From contig JARVKI010000119.1 of NCBI GenBank assembly GCA_036674765.1, positions 1-64,000 of the forward strand: a DNA stretch of 64,000 nucleotides, written 5' to 3'. Below are positions 10,877 through 23,414 of this stretch, one piece after another. The stretch's first letter is position 1, and every line of letters starts with the position of its first letter. A model generated the notes under the pieces. The model searched no databases, was not told where the DNA came from, and worked only from the letters and a program-made list of their open reading frames with translations. Position numbers and translations under genes: made by a program. Source of the stretch: Seiridium cupressi. Lineage: Eukaryota > Ascomycota > Sordariomycetes > Amphisphaeriales > Sporocadaceae.

Positions 10877-11670
10877 ATCGGTGTTGTTCGTGGAAGATTT
10901 TATACTCTCTACATTCCTTGAATCTTGATTACGGGCCTGCTGGTTACATTCGATGCAATTGAAAATTGCGGGGGAAGGTGCCTGATATCGAGGGCGAGGC
11001 TCTCAAAGATTGGCATGAAATGTTGACATTGCAATACACTGTCCGTCTTTCTGCAAAGGTGTAGAAATCGAGTTCCTGTGATTGCAAGAGGTTCAGATCA
11101 CTTTCATTAGTGCAACTCAACTCATTTGGCTACATTTGTGATAAGAAGGAAGGCGGTGCTTGGGTCATATATCCCACCCTGATAACCGAATGCCTAACTG
11201 ACTTGGGCTCTGTGAGGCTTGCATAAGCGTCCGTGGCAGTGCAGAGAAGCCGATATCACGAGGTACTTCTAGCTAGAGCTAGCTGTAGTGCTCCAATACT
11301 TTTAATACACTTCTGGGGTTGATGGTGGTAAGGCTATGGGGCCTCAAAGGCCCCTGCTTCCATAGGGTTCTGCCACCTTGAATACATGTATGCTTCAATC
11401 AGGCCGCTCGTAATGCGGCCATACCTATCAAAACACACAGCACATCCGCATAAAGCAAATGCTATTCCTTCTGTGGCGATTCTTCCGTGTCATAGTAAAT
11501 GTCTAAGTTCATTGGAGAGGGCAAATAACAGAGTTTATGATATAAATTGTTATTATGGTATTTGGAACGGACTGGCGTACCGTCGGTTCATATGGTGATA
11601 AGATTCAATGATCTGAGGTGCATCTTGTTCTAGTTCCATTCCCATATTGTAGTCCCCTGTATTGGTCACC
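10877..11670. other. Non-coding stretch
   Basis: About 800 bp between two minus-strand genes. A CTAGCTAGAGCTAGCT-like near-palindrome lies around 11268-11284. No gene recognised. Confidence 0.5.
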
Positions 11671-13322
11671 CTACACCCATCCAGAGAAGAAACCACCCTC
11701 GCCACCTCGAGAGTTCCACACTGATTTCGCATGTATTATCGCGTTTAAAAAAGACTGTGGTTCTTCACGTAGTCTCTGTTGCCTGAACTGCGAATCGCCC
11801 CAAGCAGCTAGGGCCTTCTGTTTGCGAATGATGGTGGGCTCTCTAATGACATTGCCTCGGCCAACCTGTCTCATCATGAGCCGCGGGCAAATGACACATA
11901 CGGGATACAGATTGGCCATGACTTCCTCTCTTGACTTGGTGCCGAGGTCTACCCTTTTACGGTTCCCGAAAAGGTCCTCACATCCGACCTTGCCCCATTC
12001 GTTCAAAAGCATCGTTACTCGGGGATGATCGGGATTCGAGTGCCTGTATGGGTTGAGCTCAAAGTAAAAGTGATTTATAGACGTTTCCATCTTTTCCTGC
12101 AGCCGCAAAGCTGGCTCAATGATATCTTTCTCCAAGTTGCGGTAAATGTCGTCTGGATTCTGTGGGTGAAATAGGAGCAGGGGCTTCCCTAAAGTAAGGG
12201 TAAGTTGCACACGACGCTGATCTCGCTCCGACTCAAACTCAGGGTGATTTACCAGGCTATTCAAAGTCTCAGCTCGCCAATTTCGCACAGCGAAAAGGTC
12301 TATCGTTCTCGTGAGAAGAGGCGCTAAGATCGTCACAAAGGACTCACCTCTTTGGGGTTGAACATGTGTCCTCATCGAGTCCTCTAATGTTTGTATGGTC
12401 TTGATAATATCTCCAACTGCTTCATAAAGTACTTTGGAAAATACTTCGTGGTGCAGGAATCGCATCATCATTCCGACAATCACATCTTGATCCGTGTCTG
12501 AAAACCTAGTGGCATAAATCAAGTCTGGCTGGCCTTTCATCATCTTTCGGAGGCCAGCAGCTTTCAGAGTATTGTTGCGCACTTTTTGAAGGATCTCGTC
12601 CGATGTGTCTTCGTCATCGAATACTGGAGTAAGCCATTTTTCCACCCAGTCGCAGGCTGCACTGTATAAGTCATCAAAGTCCTGTTTTCGTTAGTAGCTG
12701 TATCTTCCCACAGGCAGTTAAAACCTACCCTGCCGATCTCCTCGGGAGCTATATCCTTCAAGTAAGGCTGGAGGCTCAGAATATGGGCTCTCGTGTCCTT
12801 GAGCTCTATTTTGGTGCCATGGAGCATGTTGTTCAGTCCATCGACCTCAGTGCTTAGCTCGCTCACTCGCCGTTCCAGTGATTCATTGAGCGTCAGAAGT
12901 TGCTGAGCTCGGTCCTGGGCCTTTTGCTTTTCCTTCTTCTCTTTCTCGAGCTGAGTCAGAGCCTCTTGTGTGTTTTCCTCTGCCTCGGACAATTTGGATT
13001 GCAAGTCGAACTTTTGGGTTTCCATTGGCGATGATCGTGCAAACGAGATCCTAAGACCAACTCACATGAGCTGAATACCGCCTCGAGTCGTTGTATGGCA
13101 AACGTACCTTTGATTCAAATTCGCTGGAGACAGCGAGCGTCGACGGTTGACGAATGCTTTGGGCTCTATCGTTTCAGAGCTTTTGCAGCTCTGGATGCGG
13201 TGTTCGCGTGGCGGTGTTGTCATGTCCTCCGCCGAATAGCTTCGGCGCGGTGTCACAGAGAAATGACCAGGCTCAGTTTTACGTCCTTCACGCATGGTGG
13301 CGAGGTTCTGCAATAGAACCAT
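11671..13322 (-). CDS. Unknown protein with central coiled coil
   Basis: I do not recognise this gene. Three exons join in frame (13322-13108, 13050-12729, 12681-11671) and give 515 residues. Residues 1-80 are basic and Ser/Arg-rich and likely disordered, with phosphorylation-like RRSxS motifs. Residues ~81-160 form a strong Glu/Lys/Leu heptad-type coiled coil (starting METQKFDLQ). The remaining ~330 residues look globular and mostly helical, and are rich in Leu and Arg (for example MMMRFLHHEVFSKVLYEAVGD). There is no signal peptide or membrane segment. A second in-frame ATG nine codons downstream is an alternative start. The C-terminus ends GGEGGFFSGWV. Codon use and intact splicing argue for a functional gene, probably fungus-specific. 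Confidence 0.75.
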
Positions 13323-14344
13323 GGAGAAACAAGCGACAAGGTCTAGTTGTAATTGGAGAATATACAATATTCGAAGTTTAGATTCGTCGGCAACGCAGAT
13401 CTACAAGACGGCAATGGTATTGGGCACGTCGCAGAAGAAAGGCTGCACGATCTCATGTCTAGTTGAAACAAGATGGATTTGATCTCTGTAACCCGATTCC
13501 ATGTTTGCAAGTTTCCAAGTAATGTGTGTCCGGTGCCGAATCTAAGTAGCACTACTCAGCCTTCGCGCGCAGAAAGCCAAGCGAGCCTGCATGAACAACA
13601 GGCCTGCCAACGCGCCCTCCCCCCCTCCCTCATCTAGGACAGACACACCGAAGGCAAAAGAAGACATGGTCTCCTTTTTGAGAGGATACAGCTGCTCTAG
13701 AGAGCACTGCCGACTTTGATGCGATAGTGCGTGTGAGGCAACTGAGACTGCCTTGGGGTCAATGCGTGATGGACTCAGTCATGTGGATCATTCTGTTGGC
13801 CCCACAGGGAAGGCAGACTGACCGAGAGGCTCACTCTTGACACTTCCAATCAGTACTCAATTTCTTAGCCACTTGTTAGACCTTTGAGGCCGCGAGGGAG
13901 CCTCGCCATAGGCTGTGTGGCAGAGTTTCGATGTAAACAGTTAGTGAAACCGACGGGCGGATTTGCAACCCACTTGATGAACTGACTCCCGCTGTCCTAG
14001 TTGGCTGCAGTCGACCACGTCGGTCGCAGACAGTCCAGCATCCCTACAATGGCCTTGAATGTGGGGCTTCCTTTGACTAGCGGTCGATAGAATGCTATGA
14101 GAACGTCAGTATTTGTTTTCCTTCACCTGGGCAGGGCGTCGGAGCTGACACTTTCGAAAAGCTACTAGTTAGCATGTCCTATTGCGGACACCGAGCCTTG
14201 TTGGCACGACATGGGCAACATAGACTACATACAAAATGCAGTCCCACGAATTGACCCTGAGGCACGGCGTACAGCCTGGCATGAAAAGACCAAGACGTCC
14301 TTTCGAGAGACTTGGCTTGAGCACTCTGTACCGCACCTTTGAAG
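13323..14344. other. Intergenic region upstream of the Hsp70-like gene
   Basis: About 1 kb, divergent promoter space between the coiled-coil gene (-) and the Hsp70-like gene (+). No coding feature recognised. Confidence 0.5.
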
Positions 14345-16356
14345 ATGGAGGACGCATTCGAGACATTGAACATTACTGACCGGAAGATCATAGTCGCCAT
14401 CGACTTTGGCACGACATTTTCCGGTATAGCATGGGCCCAGACTCTGCAATACGATAGACGGACTGCTATCACCTCATGGCCCATCAGTGAAGCCCATCTA
14501 GATGGAAAGACATCCGAGAAGGTTCCCACTAAACTGCGGTACCAGGACGGTAAAAGCACCGAATGGGGCTTCCAGGTACCAATTCAAGCGCCGAGGGGAG
14601 AAGTAGTCGAATGGTTCAAGCTGTAGGGTCGCCTTGTCATTGAACTTGGACTGGACATGACTAATTTACGACGTAACAGTGATCTGGATCCCTCTCTTAA
14701 ACCGCCAAGCAATACCACGCTGCAAAATGCCCAGAACGGGTGCAGTGACCCCAAGAAGCCAGTAGCCAACTACCTGGCAAAAATAGGCGAGCATCTCATG
14801 TATACCCTTCGTATCAAGATTGGTGAAGCCTTTCTCAATAACACCCCGATCGAGTTCCTCCTTACTGTGCCCGCTATCTGGAGCGACCTTGCCTCCCAGA
14901 GAACACTCGAGGCTTGCAAGCAGGCCGGTGGGCCCTTTCGAGATGCGCCTATCCACTTGATCTCGGAGCCCGAAGCTGCTGCCATCTTCTCACTCCATGG
15001 CCTCGACCCTCATGGCTTAAACATTGGCGACTCATTTGTGATTTGTGACGCTGGAGGTGGTACGGTGGATCTGATCTCGTAAGCCTCATGTGCCTATTTC
15101 ACTGCGACTGACATAGACTAACCCCGGCTCAACCATGACATAGATATACAATCTCGAAACTTCGTCCCATTCTTGAAGTAAAGGAGGCTGCAGCCGGCAG
15201 CGGAGCGTTGTGTGGTTCAACGTTCTTGAATCGACGATTCGAACACTTTCTGAGGGCGAAGCTAGGCAAAGAGCGTGGCTTTGACGAAGAAGTCATGGCC
15301 GATGCCATGGAGCGGTTTGAAGAACAGGTCAGTCATTAGTCTCCTTCCGGGCTTAGTGGCTTACCATGTCTAGACCAAGCGCCACTTCAGCATGTCGGCT
15401 TTGCCTAATGATACCTTTATTATACCGGTGCCAGGCTTGGCTAATAACAAGTCACTTGGTATTCAGCGTGGCCGTTTCTTCATCAAAGCTATTGAGCTCC
15501 AGCAAATCTTCGAGCCCGTGATTCTCCAAATCATCGAACTAGTCAAAGGCCAGATTAGTTCCAGCAACATCCCAATCCAAGCGGTTCTCCTTGTTGGCGG
15601 TTTTGGTTGCTCGACCTATCTTCGCGAAAGGCTTCGCAATGCGCTTCCTAAGGAGACCCAGATCATGCAACCTCCCAACGCTTGGCTCGCCGTCGTCAAT
15701 GGCGCCGTCATGAAGGGCCTTGCGCTCAATGCTCCAGGCCGGCACACTGTTGTGGATATCAAGGATCGAGTGGCACGAAAGCACTATGGTTCGGATTTTA
15801 GCTACAGGTACGACGAGCACGAACACGCGGCCTATGCTGATAAAAAGTGGTACTGCGGTCTCGATGGATGCTACAAGGTCGCATTGATGAAGTGGTTCAT
15901 CAAGAAGGTAAATGAATTTCTAATAGCTATCCCCGCCTACATCGATTAACACTTAACAGGGGGATATGGTGTCCGAGAACGAGCCATTCTCCTACAAGTT
16001 TCGACACTACCAGCTCGTTAGCGACGGCCGTGTTGGCAAAGTGACTCTGCCCCTGTACTTTGATGATTCGGGTCGCGAAGCACCGAAGCGTCGCGATTCC
16101 ACTGTCAAGATGCTCTGCAAGGTTGAAGCCGACTTGGGTCACATTCCCCCGAGCCAGATGCACACAACTACAGGCAAAGACGGACTACTGTATTATGATA
16201 TAGACGTCAAGATTGAGTGGGTATATTTGTCCAAGTCCACGACTTTCACTCTGGTCTACAAGGGTAAGCTTATCTTGTCTATCTCTCAATCATGGGCGAC
16301 AGGACTAATTAAAGCTAGGCCAACGCTATAGCACTGTGACAGCTGAATACGTTTAA
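14345..16356 (+). CDS. Hsp70-like ATPase (fungal HSPA12-type)
   Basis: Predicted 578 residues from six exons: 14345-14622, 14680-15078, 15144-15327, 15374-15907, 15960-16263 and 16319-16356. Every junction keeps phase. Actin/Hsp70-fold nucleotide motifs are clear: phosphate-1 VAIDFGTTFSGIAWA near residue 18, phosphate-2 FVICDAGGGTVDL, and the adenosine motif VLLVGGFGCSTYLRERL. The C-terminal third lacks the canonical Hsp70 substrate-binding domain with a GIP-type repeat and EEVD tail. That is typical of the divergent Hsp70-like proteins expanded in filamentous fungi and related to HSPA12. Their clients are not established. It lies 254 bp upstream of a co-directional FAD monooxygenase; no functional link is proven. 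The gene is intact. Confidence 0.88.
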
Positions 16357-16609
16357 CCATGGAAAGCTCCATACTGCTAGTATGTAGGATAGTCTAGTGG
16401 CCCACACACACTCTTTCTATTCGGGATAGTCGCTATAGCGTGACCGTCGCACGCAATTCACGTGATAGTTGACGCTATACTGATAACGTATGATCCGAGG
16501 GCCAAGAGCCGAACATCCGCCTACATCTTAGGTTGCATCAAGCAACAACTGATCTTAGATCGAGTCTCAATAGATTATTCCATGAAAACAGACCCCCAAG
16601 TTGCTTGCA

Positions 16610-18039
16610 ATGACCGTAGATCCGATCCCCCATCTAAAGGTAGCGATTGTTGGCGGTGGCCCGGGTGGACTAGCCACAGCGATTGCCCTATCCAAGATCC
16701 CCAACGTAGAGATTACGGTCTACGAACAGGCAAGTCTATTGCGTGAGGTCGGTGCTGGGATTAGCGTTGGAACGAATACTTGGAACGTTCTTAGTTTGCT
16801 GGGCGTTGCCGATACATTGACTAGTGGACATGAAACATGGACTATAATGAACTTGTAAGTCTGTCTTGTTTATAAACAACACCTCTTTACAATATTAACA
16901 AACAGCGTACAGAAACGGCCGCTCTGGTGAGGAGCTCTCGCGCCGCGAGAAGTCGCGGGATACTAGTGGTCGTCCTCCCATCCGGACTCAACGAACGGCG
17001 CTGCAGTCGGCACTCCTGGCACATATTAAGCCTGGGGTAATCCAGTTGTCTAAGAAGCTCACCAAAATTATTGATAAGGGTTCCGAGGGCATAGAACTAC
17101 AGTTCAAAGATGGCACTGTCGCGACGGCTGATCTAGTGGTTGGGGCAGACGGCATTCGCTCGGTAACAACTCCCCTTTCATATATTCCCCCGCCAGGAGG
17201 TAGAACTAATCGCCAATAACAGGTAGTTCGTGACACGGCATGGCCCGACTACGAGATCAAATTTACAGGCACAACCATCTGGCGCACTCTCCTCCCCTGG
17301 GAGGACGTGAAAGACCTGGACCCGCGCTTTGGTACCACGGCTTGGTGGCACTCACCTACTACACATGTCTACTTCTCGCCCGTCGGCGAGGGCCTGTGGG
17401 AAATAGCTAGCCGTGCATGGCACGACCCAGAAATCCATAGCGCGAGCAAAGTAAGCTGGGGTGTGCCTGTGGACAACGCACACGTAGAGTCGCATTTTAC
17501 GGTATGAACTCTCGTGAACCTCCCCATATTCGCGCGAGCCCGGTGTGACTGACGGCTTGTAGGAGTACCTCCCCGACATCCGCGAAGCCCTCGCACGGGT
17601 TCCGGCGGGAAACTGGCGTGAGTTCGCCGCCTTCGCAGGGCCAGAGCTCCCGCGCCTCACAGCCTGGGACAACAAAATCGTGCTGGTCGGCGACTCTTCA
17701 CACGCCCTGTCGGGCGCCTTCGGCTCGGGGGCCGGATTTGCTATGGAGGACGGCTGGGTGCTTGCGCAGGCACTGCAGCGTTTCAAGAACGACTTGAGCA
17801 AGGCAATCCCCCTATTCGATGAGATAAGACTGCCGTACTACTCCAAGATGTACGCGCACCTCGCATCTCAGGCTGAGGGCAGAAAGAAGAAGCTGGAGCA
17901 GCTGGGTGAGCCCACGTGGGACCAGAGAGTCGTGAATAAGATGATTGTTGACGGCGGGAAGAACATGGACTGGATCTACCAGAATGACATAGAGGCCGTT
18001 TGGAAGGCTGAGATAGGTGAGACGAACGGGCACGCATAG
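16610..18039 (+). CDS. FAD-dependent monooxygenase (salicylate hydroxylase-like)
   Basis: Predicted 416-residue group A flavoprotein monooxygenase. Exons are 16610-16854, 16913-17162, 17223-17501 and 17563-18039. The FAD Rossmann motif GGGPGGLATA lies near the N-terminus after KVAIV. The DG motif reads VVGADGIRS, and the GD motif VLVGDSSHALSG precedes a Gly-rich segment that closes the FAD site. Such enzymes use NAD(P)H and oxygen to hydroxylate aromatic rings or to act in secondary metabolism. The substrate cannot be read from sequence. There is no signal peptide. The first acceptor has an alternative AG 8 nt upstream, but that choice puts a stop in frame, so the downstream AG (16912) was used. 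No polyketide or peptide synthase lies nearby. Confidence 0.88.
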
Positions 18040-18488
18040 AGACGTCAATTTTTGAGGCGTCAAATTCTTTTCTCTTCTTGTTGATGCTCGCCACAGTAGA
18101 TATAAAGTCTAGAGTGTAACATTCACTGCAGTCATACACGTGTCATGGATATGGTCACTTTCTTTTTTTAAGATGTTGGTGTTCGATTGTGCTATATACA
18201 TTTCCTCTCAAGTGCTAAGGAAAACCCCAAAATATCCACACTCTGCTGTACGGGAAAAACCCTGCGGGACTGAGTCCCCGGGAGAAAGTGCCGTCAGCTT
18301 CAATCCCAACCCTCCATCCCATAATGTAATGGTCCTCCAACAAATCCCCCCACTGCCAAATAAGCTTTGTTGACTGCCTGTGATACCGAGATCCGCCCAT
18401 TTCCTTCAGGAGTACCACGAATAATGTTGTTGAATAAAGGCCGCCGGGTGTGGCTAAGCCACGTACTCCACCTCTCCAAAGATGCTCT
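18040..18488. other. Intergenic region, convergent genes
   Basis: About 450 bp of 3' flank between the monooxygenase (+) and the unknown minus-strand gene. Nothing else seen. Confidence 0.5.
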
Positions 18489-19298
18489 TCAACGAGCAAC
18501 TTGTGTTGATCTCCATGAAGCTTGCTGCCATGGAGCAAGCTGGGCTGGTCTCCTGGGGCTTGCCTGCCAGCGACCTCCCGCCTGTCGATCATGGCATTCG
18601 CGTCGACAGCCCCAAGGAGGGCCCGTGCCAGTCGCTGTGCCTGGTGCCTTGACGGCGCCATCCACAAAGGCATAGGAGAGTTGCGGGTCGTTGGTGAGGT
18701 CCTTGATGTGGGGCGTCCGATACATCTGGCCCCGGAGGTCGTCAAGGCTCTGCTGCGTCATGCGGAGCCTGGTTCGTGATTTGTTGTAGTTCTTCAGGGC
18801 GGTGATGGGGACGACAAAGGCGCACTTGGTGTAGACCCAAGACACCTGGGGCTTGGGCATGAGTTTGCCCCCTTCTAGCTGGAGAGCGGACCGTCTCTTG
18901 TCTGGTCGCTCTGAGCCTTCAAAAGCCCGGAAGTCCCACGACATCTTGGACGAGTGGCACTCTTGCTTCCACGGGGCAAGGTTGTCGTTCCATTCGCCCG
19001 AGGAGTATGCGGAGATGGTGGTGACGATAGCGTGTGTTGAGCCGGACTTGTGCTCAAGGATGATGACGGGGTGCCCAGCTGCGCGCTCAGGCAGATATCC
19101 AGTCTTGACAAGGCAGTTGTTCTCAAGAATGTCGAATTCTTCAACTGGCTTGAGAAAGACAATATCTCCTGGCTGCAAGTTGAGCCTCCCAACACGAGCA
19201 AACGATCTTGTGGCCTCCGAACGCTGGCTCTCTAACGCCCACTGCTTCTGGGCGTGTTGCAAACGGATGTGCTCTGAATAAAAAGTGCGAGTAGACAT
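18489..19298 (-). CDS. Unknown fungal protein with LQPGDIVFL motif
   Basis: Single open frame of 269 residues from an ATG at 19298. The N-terminal ~40 residues are helical and basic. Next comes a predicted beta-rich core: LQPGDIVFLKP, then a GHPVIILEH strand, THAIVTTISAY, and a later WVYTKCAFVVPITALKNY, followed by a helix (RLRMTQQSLDDL). From memory, this resembles a paralogous group of fungal hypothetical proteins with PGDIV...HPVVVL...VTSF strands. The motif order also recalls the small beta-barrel of PemK/MazF-type proteins, but that is inference only. The last ~45 residues change composition (Gly, Arg and Trp rich) and another frame stays open there, so the 3' end may involve an unseen intron or frameshift. 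Confidence 0.6.
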   Translation of the reverse strand: MSTRTFYSEHIRLQHAQKQWALESQRSEATRSFARVGRLNLQPGDIVFLKPVEEFDILENNCLVKTGYLPERAAGHPVIILEHKSGSTHAIVTTISAYSSGEWNDNLAPWKQECHSSKMSWDFRAFEGSERPDKRRSALQLEGGKLMPKPQVSWVYTKCAFVVPITALKNYNKSRTRLRMTQQSLDDLRGQMYRTPHIKDLTNDPQLSYAFVDGAVKAPGTATGTGPPWGCRRECHDRQAGGRWQASPRRPAQLAPWQQASWRSTQVAR

Positions 19299-20584
19299 GG
19301 TGACTGATATCTAACTCTAGGGGCGATGAGAAGGTGATGAAGAGATGGTGAAAGGCGATACTAAAGTGATCCGAAAGTGATGTAGAAGTAATAGAGGTGA
19401 AAGCCAAGGCTATGCCAGTTGGACCTTCAGTGTACGATGCAAATAAGAGGAAGGCTGTCTCTGAAATGTACTTGCAGGTGGATGGAAATGAAAGGTACGG
19501 AAGATGAATTTTGGGCTGGCCTGGGGGGAGAGGTTGGTTGCTAAATAGTTATTTTTGAGGGAGAAAATTTCTTCGCTCATGGCCCTTGAGTGGTTTTGCG
19601 ACCAATATCCTTTTACAGTCCTCTAAAGCATAATTCACATGCCCACCAGACGCTATTAATTCTCTCAAGGCTCTGAAATCGAACCACCCAAGTTTTCCGT
19701 TGGATGATGCTGTAATGCTATGCGTCCCATATATTAGGCTTTGTGATTCAACTCTCTGTGCAACAGACATGAACAAATTATAGAGTTACATTACATTTGT
19801 CGTCTGACTACCCACCACGAGCAAAATTGAGTAGGGAAAAAGAAGGAAGAAGAAAGAAATACGAAAAGAGAAATCACCCCAATTCGCTTAACCACAACAA
19901 CCTGTTGTCTAGGATTTTATGATCGTTTGGACATCAATTCCCTCTGATAGTATGGATTTCACCTCCGAATATTGATCACAGCTGCCCTCCCGTATTACTT
20001 TGCGAAAGTGACCGAGTTTGGGCCTGTTCGTGTTGATACCCGAGGCGCTAAAAGGTAGAATGGATCATATTATGTGGTGGCCCGAGAGTTAGAGTTTCAG
20101 GTGGCAGAAAATTCCGCGGCTATTGAGGTTTGTTTGTTTTCGGTGGACACAACCTGTAGTGGTAACTGCCACAGACTCCAATATAGGGCACATTATACAA
20201 GATTGTTGTTGCTGAGTATGCTATGGGTTATTAGGATCTGTGGCAGATAATGATTTAGGTTCTGGCTAGTTTTGATACAACAGTGGACAGAGCCTTCATT
20301 GTTTTAAAATAGCCTCTGGCTGACTAACTTTTGTGATTCATATGAATCAAGGTTTGTAGGCAAACACCTGATATTCTGATATTGATCAAGATTGGCGCTT
20401 GTTGACCCGAACGAAGCGCAAAGGCTAATGTTTGAGCAAAATACCTCGTTATAGGGCCAAATCTGCTCTTTGAGCTCCATGTATACAAACATACACTGAT
20501 ACTATGAATAATACCGTCTGACGCTATTCCTAATGCCTTTTATGCACTGTAGTATACACGTCCAGCAACTCTCTTTGTATTGAC
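19299..20584. other. Non-coding stretch
   Basis: About 1.3 kb, AT-rich, between two minus-strand genes. No recognisable gene or element. Confidence 0.55.
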
Positions 20585-22776
20585 CTATTCCACAGTCAAT
20601 TCTCCAATCCTTCTCTCAATCTCAGGGACTTGTCTAAGTAGAACATCCAGATCCTCCTTCTCATCTTCCAACTTGAGTCTCTTATCAGCATCAAGCCTTG
20701 TGAAAATATAGTTGCCCTGTCCGTCGAACTGGAGAATCCTGCTGTGGTATTTCCACAGACTCCTGCGATGGCTGACCGTCATCAGTGTCACGCCTAGCTC
20801 CTTCGCAGTATCGTACATGACTTTTTCTGTTTCGAGAGTCACGCTACTTGTGCATTCATCGAGAATGGCGTAACGTGGTTTGTGATAGAAGAGACGTGCC
20901 ATTGCCACGCGCTGCTGGAGACCGCCAGACAGTACATCGCGCCACTCTGCTTCAGCGTCCCATCCCTCCGGATACAGATCCACCAGATGTTCTAGACCGA
21001 GAATCTTTAGTATGTCTAGGAGCTGGGCATCGGTAACTCCACGAGCACGAACAGAGCGTAGGCTATCGGGATACGTGATTTGTTGGCGTAAGCTACCACG
21101 CGAAAGGTATGGCCGTTGCGGGATGTAAAAGATGTCGTGGAATGGAGGCTTGTATACGGTACCGCCATAGGCCGGCCAGAGTCCGCCGAGGATGCGGAAA
21201 AGTGAGGATTTTCCACAACCATTTGGTCCGACAACGAGAAGATGGTCTCCCTGCTTGAGGGAAAAGGAGAGTGCTTCCACCAAGACATCGCCGTTGGGGG
21301 AGATGATAGGCACATCGATAAATTGGATGTCCTTGCTTTCAACAACCTTGCCCCGGCCCCGCAACACGGCAGCGTTGTCTTCTGTTCCTGAACTGGAGAC
21401 TAGCTTTTTCTCAAAGTGGCCGGCTTGAATGTCATTCATGACTTCTAGTAACGATGCCACCCGCGACGTGTAGCCAGCCAGCTCCATGATCTCGCGGTAT
21501 GAGAACATGACTCTCCCAAAAGCATCGGATGCGCTGAGCAACATCCTTCGGTTGGTGACGAAAGTTTCTGTCCGATCGCCCATGCTAATCACGCCTCCAG
21601 CCCCAACAAGCTGACCTGGGAGTTTGAAGAAAACAGGAACGCTGCAAAGAAGTAGACCCAAGGCACCCCAGAAGTATTTGATGACAAAATCCTCCATGAC
21701 CCCGTGGTAGAAACGTTGACGCAAGATGTAATTCACATGCTTAATAAGCGTGAAGTAGCCTTTGTCAAGAGTGTCCTTCTCGGCCTCATGACCGGCGTAG
21801 AGCGCGATTTCTTCGCTATGATCGATCAGACGAGAATGTTGGAATCTGAATTCTCCTTCTAGCCGGGCCTCATCCGCGACGTATTTGCCGAAGGGCGGTG
21901 TCAGGGCACGCATTACATTGGCAGATAGCTGCACTAGTAGCGTCATGAGCACGACGCCCTCTCCACCTACGCTCTTTGATAGCGACCATGTATATATGGT
22001 CTAGTTCCAATCAGTGTTCTGCGCACTCGCATGTGTGGGAGGGGAATGCATACCATGTCTAGAATTGGCTTGGCTAGGTTGCTGTACAGTTCAGCCAGAC
22101 TGTTAGAGAACTTGGCAACGTCAACGGAAATGAGCTGGTCTGCATTCTTTATCCTGTCGTCCAAGGCGGATATCCCGTAGAATGTCAGTTGCGACAGATA
22201 CTTGTCATGGATGTATTGCGTAAGCCTTGTCCGGTACTTGAGTGACAGCTCGGCCTGGTGATACGATAGCATGGAGTTGGTGAAAGTGGCGGGCATGGCG
22301 ATCAACATCCACCACACGATGCGTAGAAGGAAGTCTCGGCCGTTTCCTTTCACGAGTGCCTTCACGATCGCACCGTCCATCTCGGCCACTTTCAAGCTAA
22401 TCAAGGTCCGTACGACCAGGAAGAAACTATGGCTGAGGAGCAGTCGAGCCTCCTTGCTCTTCCAACCCGGCACGACGATTCTGAGTAGCCTCAACAAGGA
22501 CCGGAAGAACTCGCGGTTGAGCTCGACCTTCTTCTTGGCTGTGGCGTCTTGACCATCACTGGATGTGGTGCCCGACCGCCTCTTGGCCTGCTCCCTGGCC
22601 GAGGCCGCCTTCTGTTCGGAGATAGCATATCGCACGCGGTTGACCAGCGCAACGAGGAGAGTCAGATAGACGGCGCGAGAAATGCGCGTTCGGTTCGAGA
22701 CATATAACTGGGTAAGCTGCGCAACGATGCTCTTGATCGATCGGTCGGGCAGAACCAGCTTAGACTGCGCCGCCAT
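20585..22776 (-). CDS. pxa2: Peroxisomal fatty-acyl ABC half-transporter (ABCD family, Pxa2-like)
   Basis: Predicted 712-residue half-transporter of the peroxisomal membrane, which with its partner imports long-chain acyl-CoA for beta-oxidation. Two exons, 22776-22054 and 22000-20585, are separated by a 53-nt intron. The N-terminal half is an ABC_membrane_2 domain and contains the EAA-like [14 protein letters not shown] that is diagnostic of ABCD proteins. The ATPase domain has Walker [10 protein letters not shown] (about 499-507), signature LSGGLQQR (about 598-605) and Walker B YAILDE (about 618-623), followed by the H-loop VSHR. The length and compact N-terminus fit the Pxa2/PxaB side better than Pxa1, but phylogeny is needed to separate them. 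It is divergent from dph3 (638 bp). Confidence 0.9.
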
Positions 22777-23414
22777 GGCGGCGGTTGAGAAGGGCTGCCG
22801 TTACCGTCGCAGCACGTGGTAGTCGGCAGAAGCGAAGCGTCTTGCTGGGGCTGCGAAGGTTGGGGCAGTCAGGCGGGAAGCCCACGCATTGATCGAGGGG
22901 GTTATTGTGTAGAGAGAACGCGCATACGGCCAGGTAATGTTGTCCCTGGAATGTCTCACATTGCAAGCGAGGGAGTGGCAGCAAATGTTCACAGCCGGAC
23001 AACTGCACCGTTTGGAGAGAAGTAACTCAGTTTGGCTCCTCGGCGGACGCAACCCCAAAATGCAGCGCCGCTACCTACCATTGGATCTGGTGACGCAGGC
23101 GACGGTGGCATGTGATTCCACCCCCAAATTCCCCAGCTTTTCGAGTCCGAGTCCCAGTCCCGGTCCCAAGCTCAAGCTCTCGGCAACTGACAGGCGTGGG
23201 TCTGGGCACATTTACGGTGGCTTTTGTGGCGGTGCATTTCGTGGGGTAGACGGCCTGGGCTGCGTTTTCTTGACTTGGCCGTCGCGGGGTCCTTTTTGCC
23301 CGATCCAAAATTTCTGGTCGTCGCATTTCTTTTGCATCCCACCCTGACTCACCATCGCACCAACGCTCGAACGCTTTCATACGACATCCAACTTTCGGTT
23401 ACGTCGCAGTAGCC
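22777..23414. promoter_or_regulatory. Divergent promoter region pxa2 / dph3
   Basis: The interval between two outward-facing start codons must hold both promoters. Purine/pyrimidine-biased runs are seen near 23130-23165. No individual binding site assigned. Confidence 0.5.
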
